A model generated the notes under the pieces. The model had not been told where the DNA came from, made no database searches, and worked only from the letters and a program-made list of their open reading frames with translations. A stretch of DNA of 64,000 bases. Source: Polyangiaceae bacterium (GTDB lineage: Bacteria > Myxococcota_A > Polyangia > Polyangiales > Polyangiaceae). Position 1 is the stretch's first letter. Each line of letters begins with the position of its first letter. The position numbers and the translations under genes are program-made. Positions 1 through 8,931 of the stretch are shown here, one piece after another. The stretch is from assembly GCA_020848455.1 (NCBI GenBank), contig JADLAB010000171.1, forward strand, positions 1 through 64,000. Direction: 5' to 3'.

Positions 1-60
1 CCGGTCCTTGCCCCTTGCCACGCGCGGCGGGCGGGTGCACCTCTGTCGGAACGGCGAAAC

Positions 61-1119
61 ATGCGACGTCGGCGAGACAGCGCGGACCGCGGCGGTGCCC
101 CGGCTCACCTCGCGCGCGCGGCCCTGCTCGTGGGTCTCGCGGCGCTCGGGTCCGGGTGTCGCGACGACGCGAGGGCGGGCCCGACCGCGGCCGCCTCGAG
201 CGGTGCGGCCGCCGGCGAGCCGAGCGCCGAGCCGTCGTCGACGGGCGAGGCCGGGCCCGCCGACGCGGGTCTCGACGCCGCGCCCCCCGAGGACGCGGCA
301 CCGCCCCCGCCGCCCGAGCGGCGCTGCCCGCTCGACATGGTGCGGGTGGATCGGCGCTACTGCGTCGATCGCTACGAGGCCATGCTCGTCGCCAAGGGTA
401 CCGAGGAGCTGCGCCTTTCGCCCTACTACTCGCCGACGCGCAAGTGGGCCCTCTACGCCGTCAAGGAGTGGCAGAAGGGGCGGCTCGACATCGGGGATGC
501 GAAGGCGCGCGCCATGCCGCTTCCGAACCTGCCGGACTGGCAGCGCGAGCGCGATGTCGCGCCCGTGGCGCTGTCGCGCAAGGGCGTGACCCCGAACGGC
601 CACACGAGCGGCGTCGAGGCGAAGGCCGCGTGCGAGAACGCCGGCAAGCGCCTCTGCACCTTCGAGGAGTGGCGCCTCGCTTGCGGGGGTGAGCGCCGCC
701 TCAAGTACCCCTACGGCGACAAGTACGAGCAGGGCGCCTGCAACGTGTTCCGCGAGGCCCACCCGGCGGCGGTGCTGCACGACAACCCCGCCATCGGCCA
801 CAACGATCCGCGCCTCAACCTCGTCGAGTCGAAGGGCAAGCCCCTGCTGCGCAAGACCGGCGCGACGCCGCGCTGCAAGAGCGAGTGGGAGGGCGACGCC
901 GCCTACGACATGGTCGGCAACGTGGACGAGTGGTTCGAGGGCGACCCGAGCGGGGGCTTCGGCGGTGGCTTCTACGCGCGCGCGACCAAGGAAGGCTGCG
1001 ACTGGTACACGACCAAGCACCCGTTCCCGTACGCCGACTACTCGCTCGGTGTGCGGTGCTGTGCGGATCTGCTGCCGCCGGGGGTCGCGCCCGCGGCCGG
1101 CCGCGACGGCGACGAGTGA
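61..1119 (+). CDS. SUMF1/FGE-fold lipoprotein
   Basis: 352-residue exported protein of the formylglycine-generating-enzyme (SUMF1) fold. The N-terminus is Arg-rich, then hydrophobic, and ends in a lipobox-like LGSGC near residue 33. An Ala/Pro/Asp-rich linker runs to about residue 85. The SUMF1-like region follows, with the typical opening CPLDMVRVDRRYCVDRYEA, a KRLCTFEEW segment, a GNVDEW segment and a terminal VRCCAD. True FGEs carry an active-site Cys pair in a distinct NxC...RCxxG context that I do not see, so this is probably a structural or ligand-binding relative rather than a sulfatase activator. It is a clear paralogue of the protein at 5291-6343. It converges on serC. The first ATG is used. 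Confidence 0.85.
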   Translation: MRRRRDSADRGGAPAHLARAALLVGLAALGSGCRDDARAGPTAAASSGAAAGEPSAEPSSTGEAGPADAGLDAAPPEDAAPPPPPERRCPLDMVRVDRRYCVDRYEAMLVAKGTEELRLSPYYSPTRKWALYAVKEWQKGRLDIGDAKARAMPLPNLPDWQRERDVAPVALSRKGVTPNGHTSGVEAKAACENAGKRLCTFEEWRLACGGERRLKYPYGDKYEQGACNVFREAHPAAVLHDNPAIGHNDPRLNLVESKGKPLLRKTGATPRCKSEWEGDAAYDMVGNVDEWFEGDPSGGFGGGFYARATKEGCDWYTTKHPFPYADYSLGVRCCADLLPPGVAPAAGRDGDE

Positions 1120-1147
1120 GGCGGCCCACGGGTCGGAGCGGGCCGCC
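1120..1147. terminator. hairpin between convergent genes
   Basis: Perfect 8-bp inverted repeat (ggcggccc at 1120-1127, gggccgcc at 1140-1147) with a 12-nt loop, starting right after the upstream TGA and lying 21 nt before the serC stop on the other strand. There is no U-tract on either side. It probably serves as a bidirectional transcript end in this GC-rich genome; that is inferred from position and symmetry only. Confidence 0.5.
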
Positions 1148-1168
1148 TGCCACGCCGGGCACGCCGGG

Positions 1169-2257
1169 TCAGCCGTGCGCCTTGTGGAACTCGCCCATGA
1201 AGGCGACGAGCGCCTCGACCGAGGCGAGGGGCACGGCGTTGTAGATCGACGCGCGGATGCCGCCGGTCGACCGATGGCCCTTGAGGCCGATCATGCCGCG
1301 CTCGGTCGCCTGCTTCACGAACGCGGCCTCGAGCTCCTCGGTCGGGAGGCGGAAGCCGACGTTCATCGTCGAGCGGCTGTCCCTCTCGACCGGGCAGCGG
1401 AAGAAGTCGGGCGCCGCGTCGATGGCGGCGTAGAGCGTGTCGGCCTTCTTGCGGTTCGCGCGCTCGACGGCGGGCAGCCCGCCCTCGCGCTTCACGTGCT
1501 CGAGCACGTTGCGCATGATGTAGATGCCCCAGGTGTTGGGTGTGTTGTAGAGCGACGCGTTCTTCGCGTGCGTCGCGTAGCGCAGGATGGTCGGGATGTC
1601 GGTGCGCGCCTTGTCGAGCCAGCTCTTCTTCACGATGACGACGGCGAGGCCGGACGGGCCGACGTTCTTCTGGGCGCCGGCGTAGATGAGCGCGTAGCGG
1701 CTCACGTCGATGGGCTTCCACAGAAAATCGCTCGACATGTCCGCCACGAGCGGGACCTCGCCCGTCTCTGGCACCGAGTGCCACTGCGTGCCGAACAGGG
1801 TGTTGTTCGTGGTGATGTGCACGTAGGCGGCCTTCGGATCGAGCGCGAGCTCGCTCTGCTTGGGGATGCGGCGGTAGCGCCCGTCCTCGCAGGTCGTGGC
1901 GGCGACGCGCGCGGTGCCGACGCGCTTGGCCTCCTCGAAGGCCTTCTCGCTCCAGCCGCCGGTGAGCACGTAGTCGGCGCTCGCTCCGGCCGGCAGGAAG
2001 TTCATCGGCAGCATGGCGAACTGCAGGCTCGCGCCGCCCTGCAGGAGCAGCACCTCGTGGCTGTCGCCGAAGCCGAGCAGCTCGCGCGTGAGCGCGATCG
2101 CCGCGGCGTGCACCTCGTCGTACGCCTTGCCGCGATGGCTGTGCTCCATGATGCTCATGCCCGTGCCGCGGTAGTCGCAGAGCTCCTTCTGCGCGAGCTC
2201 GAGCACGGGGAGGGGGAGGGCGGCCGGACCAGCGTTGAAATTGTGTACCCGCGACAT
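1169..2257 (-). CDS. serC: phosphoserine aminotransferase SerC
   Basis: 362 residues, the normal length for SerC. This PLP enzyme transaminates 3-phosphohydroxypyruvate with glutamate to phosphoserine in serine biosynthesis, and also acts in the DXP-dependent vitamin B6 route. Diagnostic features are the N-terminus [15 protein letters not shown], the [15 protein letters not shown] segment, and the PLP-lysine motif [10 protein letters not shown] with Lys197. The C-terminus [18 protein letters not shown] is also typical. The ATG at 2257 places the conserved FNAGPA motif at the N-terminus; the frame continues open upstream but that part looks non-coding. It is the most downstream gene of the long minus-strand run, 68 nt after a lipoprotein gene. 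Confidence 0.96.
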   Translation of the reverse strand: MSRVHNFNAGPAALPLPVLELAQKELCDYRGTGMSIMEHSHRGKAYDEVHAAAIALTRELLGFGDSHEVLLLQGGASLQFAMLPMNFLPAGASADYVLTGGWSEKAFEEAKRVGTARVAATTCEDGRYRRIPKQSELALDPKAAYVHITTNNTLFGTQWHSVPETGEVPLVADMSSDFLWKPIDVSRYALIYAGAQKNVGPSGLAVVIVKKSWLDKARTDIPTILRYATHAKNASLYNTPNTWGIYIMRNVLEHVKREGGLPAVERANRKKADTLYAAIDAAPDFFRCPVERDSRSTMNVGFRLPTEELEAAFVKQATERGMIGLKGHRSTGGIRASIYNAVPLASVEALVAFMGEFHKAHG

Positions 2258-2325
2258 GGCCGCCGTATAGCACCGCCCGGCGCGGGGCGTCACGACGCCG
2301 GGCAAGACCCGGTGCCGCGCCGGGC

Positions 2326-2952
2326 TCAGGGCAGGCGCAGGCTCGCGATGAGCGCGTCGAAGCCGGCCTTCGCGGCCTCGACGGTGGCGCGCGGGCCGGT
2401 GAGCTTGAAGAAGTACGCCTGCGGGCGCGTGGGCACGACGGCCGCGAGCATGGCCCAGCCCGGGCGGGGCTCGGTCTTCTCGCCGGGCATGCCGCTGCCC
2501 TTGAAGGCGCCGTGGAGCTCGACCAGGGTGAGCTTCATCCCCGCGATCTGGCGCTCGTCCACCTTCAGCGGGTCCGTCGGCTCGAGCTCGAACTGGCTCT
2601 TCCAGCGCTCGATGTTCTGCCCGACCCCGCCGCCCGCCACCACCACCGTGAGCTCGCCGTCCGCGGTGTCGCCGGGGGCGCGGGGCACGCGGTACGCGGC
2701 CTTGCGGAAGGCTCCCTCTGCCGGGATGACCTCCCATCCGGCGGGCGCATCCCACGCGATGTCGGGGGCGAAGGGATGCGAGCCGCGGATGCCGGAGCTC
2801 GTCGTCGCCCCGGTCGCGGTCGACGCGGTCGCGCGCGCGGCGGGCTCCTTCGCGTCGCCGCAGGCCGCCGTGAGGACGAGCGCGAGCGCGGTGGTCCGCG
2901 TCGCGCGCCCGGCGAAGGGTGCGAACGAGCCGCCACGACGTGCCGAGCTCAC
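2326..2952 (-). CDS. hypothetical lipoprotein
   Basis: 208-residue predicted lipoprotein of unknown function. I chose the GTG at 2952 because it overlaps the acyl-CoA dehydrogenase stop by four bases (GTGA), suggesting translational coupling. It also gives a proper export signal: Arg-rich start, hydrophobic [14 protein letters not shown], candidate lipid-Cys near residue 31. The mature part begins with a short Thr/Ala linker, then a folded-looking domain with [12 protein letters not shown], a central [16 protein letters not shown] and a C-terminal [21 protein letters not shown]. This pattern resembles small DUF1795/PsbP-like single-domain lipoproteins that start with a PxGW element, but that resemblance is weak. 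Function unknown. Confidence 0.75.
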   Translation of the reverse strand: MSSARRGGSFAPFAGRATRTTALALVLTAACGDAKEPAARATASTATGATTSSGIRGSHPFAPDIAWDAPAGWEVIPAEGAFRKAAYRVPRAPGDTADGELTVVVAGGGVGQNIERWKSQFELEPTDPLKVDERQIAGMKLTLVELHGAFKGSGMPGEKTEPRPGWAMLAAVVPTRPQAYFFKLTGPRATVEAAKAGFDALIASLRLP

Positions 2953-4106
2953 GAGCCGTACCCCTCCGACTTGCCGATCACCTCGTTCATGATCTCGCGC
3001 GTGCCGCCGCCGATGGGGTAGAGGCGCGCGTCGCGGTACAGGCGCTCGACCACGGTCTCGCGCATGTAGCCCGCGCCTCCGTGGAGCTGCACGGCCTCGT
3101 CGCACACGTAGGAGCACATGTCGCTCGCGGCGTTCTTCGCCATCGCGGCGAGCGCCGGCGAGGCGTCGCCCCGGAGGTACCGGAGCAGCACCTCGTGGAC
3201 GAGCGCGCGACTCGCGGCGATGCGGGTCGCCATGTCGGCGAGCTTGTGGCGCGTCACCTGGAAGCCGACGATCGGGCGGCCGAAGGCGGCGCGCGCGCGC
3301 GCGTAGGCGAGGGACTCGGCGTGCGCCAGGAGCGCGATGGCGACGCAGTTCGAGGCGAGCATGAGCCGCTCGGCGACGAAGTTCATCATGATCGGGACGA
3401 AGCCGGCGTTCTCGAGGCCGATGAGGTTCGCCGCCGGCACGCGGCAGTCCTCGAAGAAGAGCTCGGCCGTGTCGCTCGCCCACCAGCCCGTCTTCTTGAG
3501 CTTCTTGCTGACGCCGAAGCCCGGCGTACCGCGCTCGACGACGAGGAGCGAGACCCCGGCGTGCCCAGGGCCGCCCGTGCGGACCGCCGTGGTCACGAGG
3601 TCCGCGCGGCAGCCCGAGGTGATGAAGGTCTTGCTCCCGTTGACGACGAAGTCGTTGCCGTCGCGCACCGCGCGCGTGGCGAGCGCCGCGACGTCGCTGC
3701 CGGCGCCGGGCTCGGTGATGGCGAGCGCGGCGATGCGCTCGCCGCGGAGCACCGGCGGGACGAAGCGCTGCTGCTGCTCCGGCGTCCCGAAGCGGACGAT
3801 GGGCGGGAGCGCGATCGCGTGGCTTCCGAGGCCGGCGACGGCCCCCACGCTCTTGCCGTGCAAGATGAGCTCCTCGCTCACCGCGAGCGCGTGGGAGGCG
3901 TCGCCGCCGGCACCTCCGAGCTCCTCGGGGTAGGACAGCCCGAGCAGCCCGGCCGTGGCGAGCTCGCCGTAGAGCTCGCGCGGGAACTCTCCGGCCTCGT
4001 CCCAGGCGTGGGCGTGGGGGGCGATGCGCTCGCGCGCGAAGCGCCGCGCCTGCTCGCGCAGGGCGGCGTGCGTCTCGGTCTCGTGGAGCGGGGCAGGGAA
4101 GGCCAC
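2949..4106 (-). CDS. acyl-CoA dehydrogenase
   Basis: 385 residues, full length for the FAD-dependent acyl-CoA dehydrogenase family, which makes trans-2-enoyl-CoA in fatty-acid or branched-acid breakdown. Visible signatures are [10 protein letters not shown] (substrate/flavin site), [33 protein letters not shown] and the C-terminal [14 protein letters not shown]. The position that holds the catalytic Glu in medium-chain enzymes (EGT) is Gly here. In long-chain and isovaleryl enzymes the base lies instead in an ERL motif, and here Glu246 in VAERLMLA fits, so this should be an active enzyme of that type. It precedes, and by overlap is coupled to, the lipoprotein at 2326-2952. Substrate not predictable. 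Confidence 0.93.
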   Translation of the reverse strand: MAFPAPLHETETHAALREQARRFARERIAPHAHAWDEAGEFPRELYGELATAGLLGLSYPEELGGAGGDASHALAVSEELILHGKSVGAVAGLGSHAIALPPIVRFGTPEQQQRFVPPVLRGERIAALAITEPGAGSDVAALATRAVRDGNDFVVNGSKTFITSGCRADLVTTAVRTGGPGHAGVSLLVVERGTPGFGVSKKLKKTGWWASDTAELFFEDCRVPAANLIGLENAGFVPIMMNFVAERLMLASNCVAIALLAHAESLAYARARAAFGRPIVGFQVTRHKLADMATRIAASRALVHEVLLRYLRGDASPALAAMAKNAASDMCSYVCDEAVQLHGGAGYMRETVVERLYRDARLYPIGGGTREIMNEVIGKSEGYGS

Positions 4107-4157
4107 GTCGACGGGCTACGCCGAGCCGCCCTCGGTGGCAAGCACGCCGGCCGGCCG

Positions 4158-5171
4158 TCAGGGCGGCAGCGTGCAGCCGGCCTCGAGCTCGGCTGCGCTC
4201 GCCGCGAACTCGGCCGCGAGCTGCATCGAGTCGGCGCAGCCGCCGGCGGCGTTCGTCGTCGAGCACCAGTCGCCCTGCAGGACGATCTCGTTGGTGCCGG
4301 CATCGCGGAGGCACTTCTTCGGAGAGCTCTGGTCCGCGTAGAGCGGGTCGTTCGCGCCGAGGAGCACGCACAGCGTCTTGCCGAGCTCCGCCACGACCAC
4401 GGTGTCGGCCTCCTCGAGCGTGATGTAGGCGGCCATGGTGGCGTCGTTCAGGTAGTAGTCGATGCCGAGATCCAGGTTCGGCTTGCAGTTGTTGAGCGGC
4501 TGCAGGCCCTGCCAGTTGAAGCCGCCGATGCAGTTGTGGTCGGCGGAGACCTTCGCCTCGGTGATCATGAGCTGGTGCAGCGGCAGGAGCACCGTGCTCG
4601 TGGCGGTGATGTCGAGGTAGACCGGCACGGTCAGATCGGCCAGCGGCCCGGCGGTGAACGTCCCGTCGGGCGCGACCGTCGTGGCGATCTGCACGGGGTG
4701 GATGTTGGCCACGTTGTCGTCCACGAAGCAGTAGCCGCTCGACGGGTCGGTCTTGGGGAGCGCGCCGCCCGTGAGGAGCATGTTCGTGGTCGTGTCGAAG
4801 TGCAGGAGCCACGAGAAGGTGCCCTTGCCCGACACGTTGCACTGCGGCAGGTTGATGTTGACGCCGCCGCCGATGAGGCCGGCGATGAACTGCTGCGCGA
4901 GCGCCGTCGGCTTCGTGATGGTGAGCTGCGACAGGCGCAGGGTGAACGCCGCCGCGCCCGCGTTGTCCGTGAGCGCGAGGCAATCGGGGCTGATGGCGGG
5001 ACAGGTCGGGTCCGACGGTGCGCAGGTCGGCCCACCCGGCGGTGGGGTGTCGTCGGTCTTGCTGCACGCGGCGCCCGCCACGGCGGCCACCGCGGCGCCG
5101 AGCCCGAGCCCGAGCCCGAGCCTCAGCCAACCCACCCGCGCCACCCGCCCGACCGTTCGATTCGAAGCCAT
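4158..5171 (-). CDS. hypothetical lipoprotein, beta-rich
   Basis: 337-residue predicted lipoprotein without a family I recognise. ATG 5171 has a good GGAAGG ribosome site a few bases upstream. The N-terminus has Arg residues, a Leu/Gly-rich hydrophobic stretch (GLGLGLGAAVAAVAGAAC) and then a CSKTDDTPPPGG linker, the common myxobacterial lipoprotein start. The mature protein has about ten further cysteines, which may form disulfides, and alternating hydrophobic stretches suggesting beta structure. The same CSKT-plus-Pro linker opens the unrelated-looking lipoprotein at 16411-17505. It sits between the acyl-CoA dehydrogenase (51-nt gap) and a SUMF1-fold lipoprotein (119-nt gap). Function unknown; outer-membrane anchoring is inferred. 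Confidence 0.8.
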   Translation of the reverse strand: MASNRTVGRVARVGWLRLGLGLGLGAAVAAVAGAACSKTDDTPPPGGPTCAPSDPTCPAISPDCLALTDNAGAAAFTLRLSQLTITKPTALAQQFIAGLIGGGVNINLPQCNVSGKGTFSWLLHFDTTTNMLLTGGALPKTDPSSGYCFVDDNVANIHPVQIATTVAPDGTFTAGPLADLTVPVYLDITATSTVLLPLHQLMITEAKVSADHNCIGGFNWQGLQPLNNCKPNLDLGIDYYLNDATMAAYITLEEADTVVVAELGKTLCVLLGANDPLYADQSSPKKCLRDAGTNEIVLQGDWCSTTNAAGGCADSMQLAAEFAASAAELEAGCTLPP

Positions 5172-5290
5172 GATTCGCCCTTCCTCGCGGCGCTCCGGCG
5201 CCGGCCCGTGTACGTCCCTCCAACCTAGCGGTAGCGCGGGCGCGCTGACAATGGGCTTCGGCGTCCCGGCGTCACCGTGCGCGCTCGAGG

Positions 5291-6343
5291 TCAGCGCGTG
5301 CCCGCGTCGCTCCCGCCGCCCGCATCCGCGCAGCAGCGGAACCCCACCTCGTAGCCCGCGTAGTTCTCGTCGTGCGCCGTCACCATCGGCCGGCAGCGGC
5401 TGCGGGCCGGCCCCCACCAGCCGCCCTTGAGGCCGCTCCGGCGCGGGGCGGTCTCGCCCGGGCGCTCCACCCACTCGTTGACGTTGCCGTTGAGGTCGAA
5501 GACCCCGAAGGGCGACACGCAGCCCGGCCGCGAGCCCGCCGGCTCGCGCTGGTCGAGCTCCGCGAGGTGGGCGCGGCAGCGCGCGCGCTCCTGGCAGAGG
5601 TCGTAGGGTACGAGGATCTGCTGGTTCGGCTGGACGTAGGGCTTGTCGACGTTGCAGCGCGTGTCGTCGCGCGTGTAGCCGTACGAGTACGGCCGCAGAT
5701 CCTCGCCTTCGCAGGCGAAGTTGAACTCGTCGGCGGTGCAGAGTCGCTTGTGCGCGTCGGCACAGGCGCGGTGGGCCTCGGTCCAGGTGCGCAACAGGGC
5801 CGGCAGCTCGCCCTGCCGGTTCGGCCACTCGTAGCGGTCCATGCAGAAGCGCACGGGGCGCCGCTCGCGCGACAGGCAGCGGCTCGGCTCCGCGAAGCGC
5901 ACGCAGCGCTCGGGCGCGGGGCGCTCGTCGAAGGTCCGCCCCGCCGCCTTGGCCTGCTCGCGGCGGCGCTCCTGCTGCTCGTAGTCCCTGGTGTGCGCGA
6001 CGCACTTCTGCTCAGCCTCGGGGCAGTAGGCGCCGGCGACCAGCACCATGTCGGCGGGACAGTCGCTCGCCGGCGCTGCGCTGCCGGCCGGGACGGCGCT
6101 CGACCCGGGGGCGGCGGCCGGCGCGCTCGAGCCCGCCGAGGGTGCGGAGGGGGCGTTGGCGCTCGCTGCGGCCTCGGCGGCGCTCGCGCCGGTGACCGCC
6201 GTGGTCGGGCCCGGGTAGGCCTCCGCGGCGCCCGGGTCGCGCTCGTCACGGCACGCCGCGCCCGCGACGAGCGCCGCCGCGAGCGCCGCGTGTGCCGCCA
6301 CCGAGCGGTACGCTCGCGAGCGCTGCCCGATCTGCCGGTGCAT
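5291..6343 (-). CDS. SUMF1/FGE-fold lipoprotein
   Basis: 350 residues and a paralogue of the protein encoded at 61-1119, on the opposite strand. The export signal ends in a GAAC lipid-Cys candidate and is followed by an Ala/Ser/Pro-rich linker to about residue 95. The SUMF1-like domain then runs CPADMVLVAGAYCPEAEQKC, RFCMDRYEWPN, KRLCTADEFNFACEGE, FDLNGNVNEW, GLKGGWWGPARSRCRP and a final VGFRCCAD. As in its paralogue, the Cys arrangement is not that of catalytic FGE. A basic, coiled stretch (QQERRREQAKAAGR) is inserted after the first Cys-rich block. Likely periplasmic or surface lipoprotein; ligand unknown. The next minus-strand gene is only 27 nt away. Confidence 0.85.
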   Translation of the reverse strand: MHRQIGQRSRAYRSVAAHAALAAALVAGAACRDERDPGAAEAYPGPTTAVTGASAAEAAASANAPSAPSAGSSAPAAAPGSSAVPAGSAAPASDCPADMVLVAGAYCPEAEQKCVAHTRDYEQQERRREQAKAAGRTFDERPAPERCVRFAEPSRCLSRERRPVRFCMDRYEWPNRQGELPALLRTWTEAHRACADAHKRLCTADEFNFACEGEDLRPYSYGYTRDDTRCNVDKPYVQPNQQILVPYDLCQERARCRAHLAELDQREPAGSRPGCVSPFGVFDLNGNVNEWVERPGETAPRRSGLKGGWWGPARSRCRPMVTAHDENYAGYEVGFRCCADAGGGSDAGTR

Positions 6344-6370
6344 GCCTCTCGGGGGCCTTCAGTCCTCGTG

Positions 6371-7318
6371 CTAGGGATCGACGCGGTAGAGGGCTAGGAT
6401 GCGCCCGACGCGCTCTGCGAGCTCGTGCCGCGACCGGTCCTGCACCCCGCGGGTGCCCACGGCCTCCACGCAGTAGGACGCCGCCGCCGTCGCGTTCACG
6501 AGGGCGCGCCGCATGGCGGCGTGGTCCGTGCGGCGGCGCTCCGCGACGTAGCCGAGCATGCCGCCGGCGAAGCTGTCGCCCGCGCCCGTCGGATCGACGA
6601 CCTCGTGCAGCGGCAGCGCCGGGGCGGCGAAGACCCCCTCGGCGTCGTAGTAGAGGGCGCCGTACTCGCCGCGCTTGACCACCACGCTCTTCGGGCCCAT
6701 GCGCAGGATCTCGGCCGCGGCGAGCGACACGTTGTGCTCGCCCGCGAGCAGCCGCGCCTCCTCGTCGTTGATGACCAGCACGTCGATGCGCTTCAGCAGC
6801 CGGCCGAGTGCCTCCCGCTCGCGCTCGATCCAGAAGTTCATGGAGTCGGCCACGACGAGCTCGGGCTCGCGCACCTGATCGAGCACCTCGAGCTGCAGGG
6901 CCGGGTGGATGTTGCCGAGCAGGATGTAGCGGCTGTCGCGGTAGCTCTCGGGGATCTTGGGGCGGAAGTCCGCGAACACGTTGAGCTCGGTCGCGAGGCT
7001 GTCCCGGCCGACCATGTCCGCGTGGTAGCGGCCCACCCAGCGGAAGGTCTTGCCGCTGACGCGCTCGACGCCCTGGGTGTCCACGCGCCGGGAGCGCATG
7101 TGCTCGAGCGTCGCCTCGGGGAAGTCGTCGCCGACGACCGCCACCACCCGCACCGGCGCGTAGCAGCTCGCCGCGTAGGCGGCGTAGGTGGCCGACCCGC
7201 CGATCACGTCCTCGAAGCGGCTGTGCACGCAGCCGCCGGCGGCGTCGCGCACCGGTCGCGGGAACTCGAGGTCGTCGAAGGCCATCGAGCCGACGATGAG
7301 GATGGGGAGCGCTTTCAT
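6371..7318 (-). CDS. PfkB-family carbohydrate/nucleoside kinase
   Basis: 315-residue ribokinase/PfkB-fold kinase. The C-terminal signature DPTGAGDSFAGGMLG carries the catalytic Asp and anion hole; the N-terminal ILIVGSMAFDDLEFP and GGSATYAAYAAS form the substrate side. I start at ATG 7318 because a GAGGTGG ribosome site lies about 8 nt upstream and the protein then begins directly at the first beta strand. It is followed by mtnP upstream on the same strand (70-nt gap). Nucleoside kinases of this family often travel with purine or methylthioadenosine salvage genes, so a nucleoside substrate is plausible, but the sequence alone does not decide between sugar and nucleoside. Confidence 0.9.
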   Translation of the reverse strand: MKALPILIVGSMAFDDLEFPRPVRDAAGGCVHSRFEDVIGGSATYAAYAASCYAPVRVVAVVGDDFPEATLEHMRSRRVDTQGVERVSGKTFRWVGRYHADMVGRDSLATELNVFADFRPKIPESYRDSRYILLGNIHPALQLEVLDQVREPELVVADSMNFWIEREREALGRLLKRIDVLVINDEEARLLAGEHNVSLAAAEILRMGPKSVVVKRGEYGALYYDAEGVFAAPALPLHEVVDPTGAGDSFAGGMLGYVAERRRTDHAAMRRALVNATAAASYCVEAVGTRGVQDRSRHELAERVGRILALYRVDP

Positions 7319-7388
7319 GCCTGAGCCACCTCGGCGAGCACCCACCGCGGAGCGTGCTCGGGAAAGAACGACCGTGCCGCCCGCGCCG

Positions 7389-8264
7389 TCACGACGCGAG
7401 GTCCGGAAGCAGCCAACCGAGCCGCGCGCGCGTCTCGGGCCCCATCGCCGCGACCTGGGTCATGACGGCCGACCCGAGCGCGCCGCGCGCGGGGCTCCGC
7501 GACACGTCGGGCAGTGCCCGGGCGAGCTCGCGCACGACCCCCTTGGCCTGCTCGACCAGGGCCGACAGGCGCCCGAGCACCGCGGTGACGTCGACCGCCT
7601 CCTCGCTCGCGTGCCAGCAGTCGTAGTCGGTCACGAGCGCCAGCGTCGCGTAGGGCAGCTCCGCCTCGCGGGCCAGCTTGCACTCCGGCATGTTCGTCAT
7701 GCCGATGACGTCCACCTGCCAGCTGCGGTACACGCGGCTCTCGGCGCGGGTCGAGAACTGCGGCCCCTCGATGCACACGTAGGTGCCGCCGCGATGCACG
7801 GTCGTCTTCGCCACGCGCTCGGCGGCGCCGAACAGGGCGCCGGAGAGCACGGGGCAGATCGGGTCGGCGAAGGAGACGTGGGCCGCCGCGTCGGGCTCGA
7901 AGAAGGTCGAGAGGCGGCGCTTGGTGAGGTCGATGAACTGGTCGACGACGACGAGGTCGCCCGGCGCGATGTCCTCGCGCATCGACCCGACCGCGCTGCA
8001 CGACAGCACGTGCGTGACGCCGAGCTTCTTCAGCGCGCAGATGTTGGCGCGGTAGTTGATGGAGTGCGGTGGGTAGCGGTGCCCGCGCCCGTGGCGGGGC
8101 AGGAACACGAGCTCGTGCGGCACGCCGGGCAGCCGCGCTCGCAGGAGCGAATCGCTCGGCGGACCGTACGGGGTGTCCACCCGCACACGCTCGATCTCCT
8201 CGAGGCCCGGCACGTCGTAGAGCCCGCTGCCGCCGATCACGCCGAGCACCTGCCTGTCGTTCAC
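7389..8264 (-). CDS. mtnP: S-methyl-5'-thioadenosine phosphorylase
   Basis: 291 residues. Phosphorolysis of methylthioadenosine to adenine and 5-methylthioribose-1-phosphate, the entry to methionine salvage. Family signatures are GVIGGSGLYDVPGLE at the N-terminus, FLPRHGRGHRYPPHSINYRANI (phosphate and substrate loop), SCSAVGSMRE, CIEGPQFSTRAESRVYRSW, and DVIGMTNMPECKLAREAELPYA with the substrate-contact Met-Thr-Asn. The DYDCW segment is typical of MTAP rather than PNP. The last 30 residues are a less conserved helix. It is 7 nt downstream of gmk and 70 nt upstream of the PfkB kinase, so these probably share a transcript for nucleotide handling. Confidence 0.95.
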   Translation of the reverse strand: MNDRQVLGVIGGSGLYDVPGLEEIERVRVDTPYGPPSDSLLRARLPGVPHELVFLPRHGRGHRYPPHSINYRANICALKKLGVTHVLSCSAVGSMREDIAPGDLVVVDQFIDLTKRRLSTFFEPDAAAHVSFADPICPVLSGALFGAAERVAKTTVHRGGTYVCIEGPQFSTRAESRVYRSWQVDVIGMTNMPECKLAREAELPYATLALVTDYDCWHASEEAVDVTAVLGRLSALVEQAKGVVRELARALPDVSRSPARGALGSAVMTQVAAMGPETRARLGWLLPDLAS

Positions 8265-8271
8265 CTTGCCG

Positions 8272-8931
8272 TCACTCCTCGCCGAGCGCCCGCCCGGGGC
8301 GCGTCGTCTCCAGGGTCTGCGTCAAGAGCTCCTCGCAGCGCTGCGCGTGCCGCGCGCGCCGGCAGCGCTCCGCGAGCACCACCGAGCGCAGCCGCTCGTA
8401 GGCACGCTCGAGCTCGTCGTTGACCACCACGTAGTCGAACAGCCCGTAATGGGCGATCTCGCGCTTGGCGGCGGCGAGGCGGCGCACCGTGGCCTCCTCG
8501 CTCTCGGTGCCCCGGCCGCGCAGGCGCCGCTCGAGCTCCTCGAGCGACGGCGGCAGCACGAACCCGCCGACGGCGTCGGGGTAGTGGGCCTTGATCTGGC
8601 GCGCGCCCTGGTAGTCGATGTCGAAGAGCACGCCGCGCGCCTCGGCGCGCGCCGCCTCGATCTCGCGCTTGCTGGTGCCGTAGCGGCGGTCGTGCACCGC
8701 CGCCCACTCCGCGAAGGCCCGCTCGCGCACCATGCGCTCGAACGCCGCGTCGCTCACGAAGTGGTACTCGCGACCGTCGACCTCGTTGGGCCGCGCCAGG
8801 CGCGTCGTGTGCGACACCGAGAAGCGGATGTCGCCGAACTCCTCGCGCAGCCGGTTGCACAGCGTCGTCTTGCCGGCGCCCGACGGCGACGACACGATGA
8901 GCATCACGAACTCGTCGCTGGGGGCGACCAT
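8272..8931 (-). CDS. gmk: guanylate kinase
   Basis: 219 residues; ATP-dependent phosphorylation of GMP to GDP. Walker A SSPSGAGKTTL lies near the N-terminus, followed by SVSHTTRLARPNEVDGREYHFVS (the GMP-binding region), GTSKREIE, VLFDIDYQGARQIK (Walker B-like) and the ERLRGRGTESEE lid. The ATG at 8931 shares its A with the TGA of the upstream epimerase gene (TGATG), suggesting coupled translation. The C-terminus is about 15 residues longer than typical Gmk and Arg-rich. It is followed by mtnP after 7 nt. Confidence 0.95.
   Translation of the reverse strand: MVAPSDEFVMLIVSSPSGAGKTTLCNRLREEFGDIRFSVSHTTRLARPNEVDGREYHFVSDAAFERMVRERAFAEWAAVHDRRYGTSKREIEAARAEARGVLFDIDYQGARQIKAHYPDAVGGFVLPPSLEELERRLRGRGTESEEATVRRLAAAKREIAHYGLFDYVVVNDELERAYERLRSVVLAERCRRARHAQRCEELLTQTLETTRPGRALGEE

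Noticed and set aside
2949-4106. Inactive acyl-CoA dehydrogenase because the usual catalytic Glu is Gly
   Set aside because: Long-chain/isovaleryl-type enzymes carry the base in an ERL motif, present here as Glu246.
61-6343. SUMF1 proteins as activators of the sulfatase-fold protein at 25895-29101
   Set aside because: Neither SUMF1 protein shows the catalytic Cys pair and the sulfatase-fold protein lacks the modifiable motif; they are far apart.
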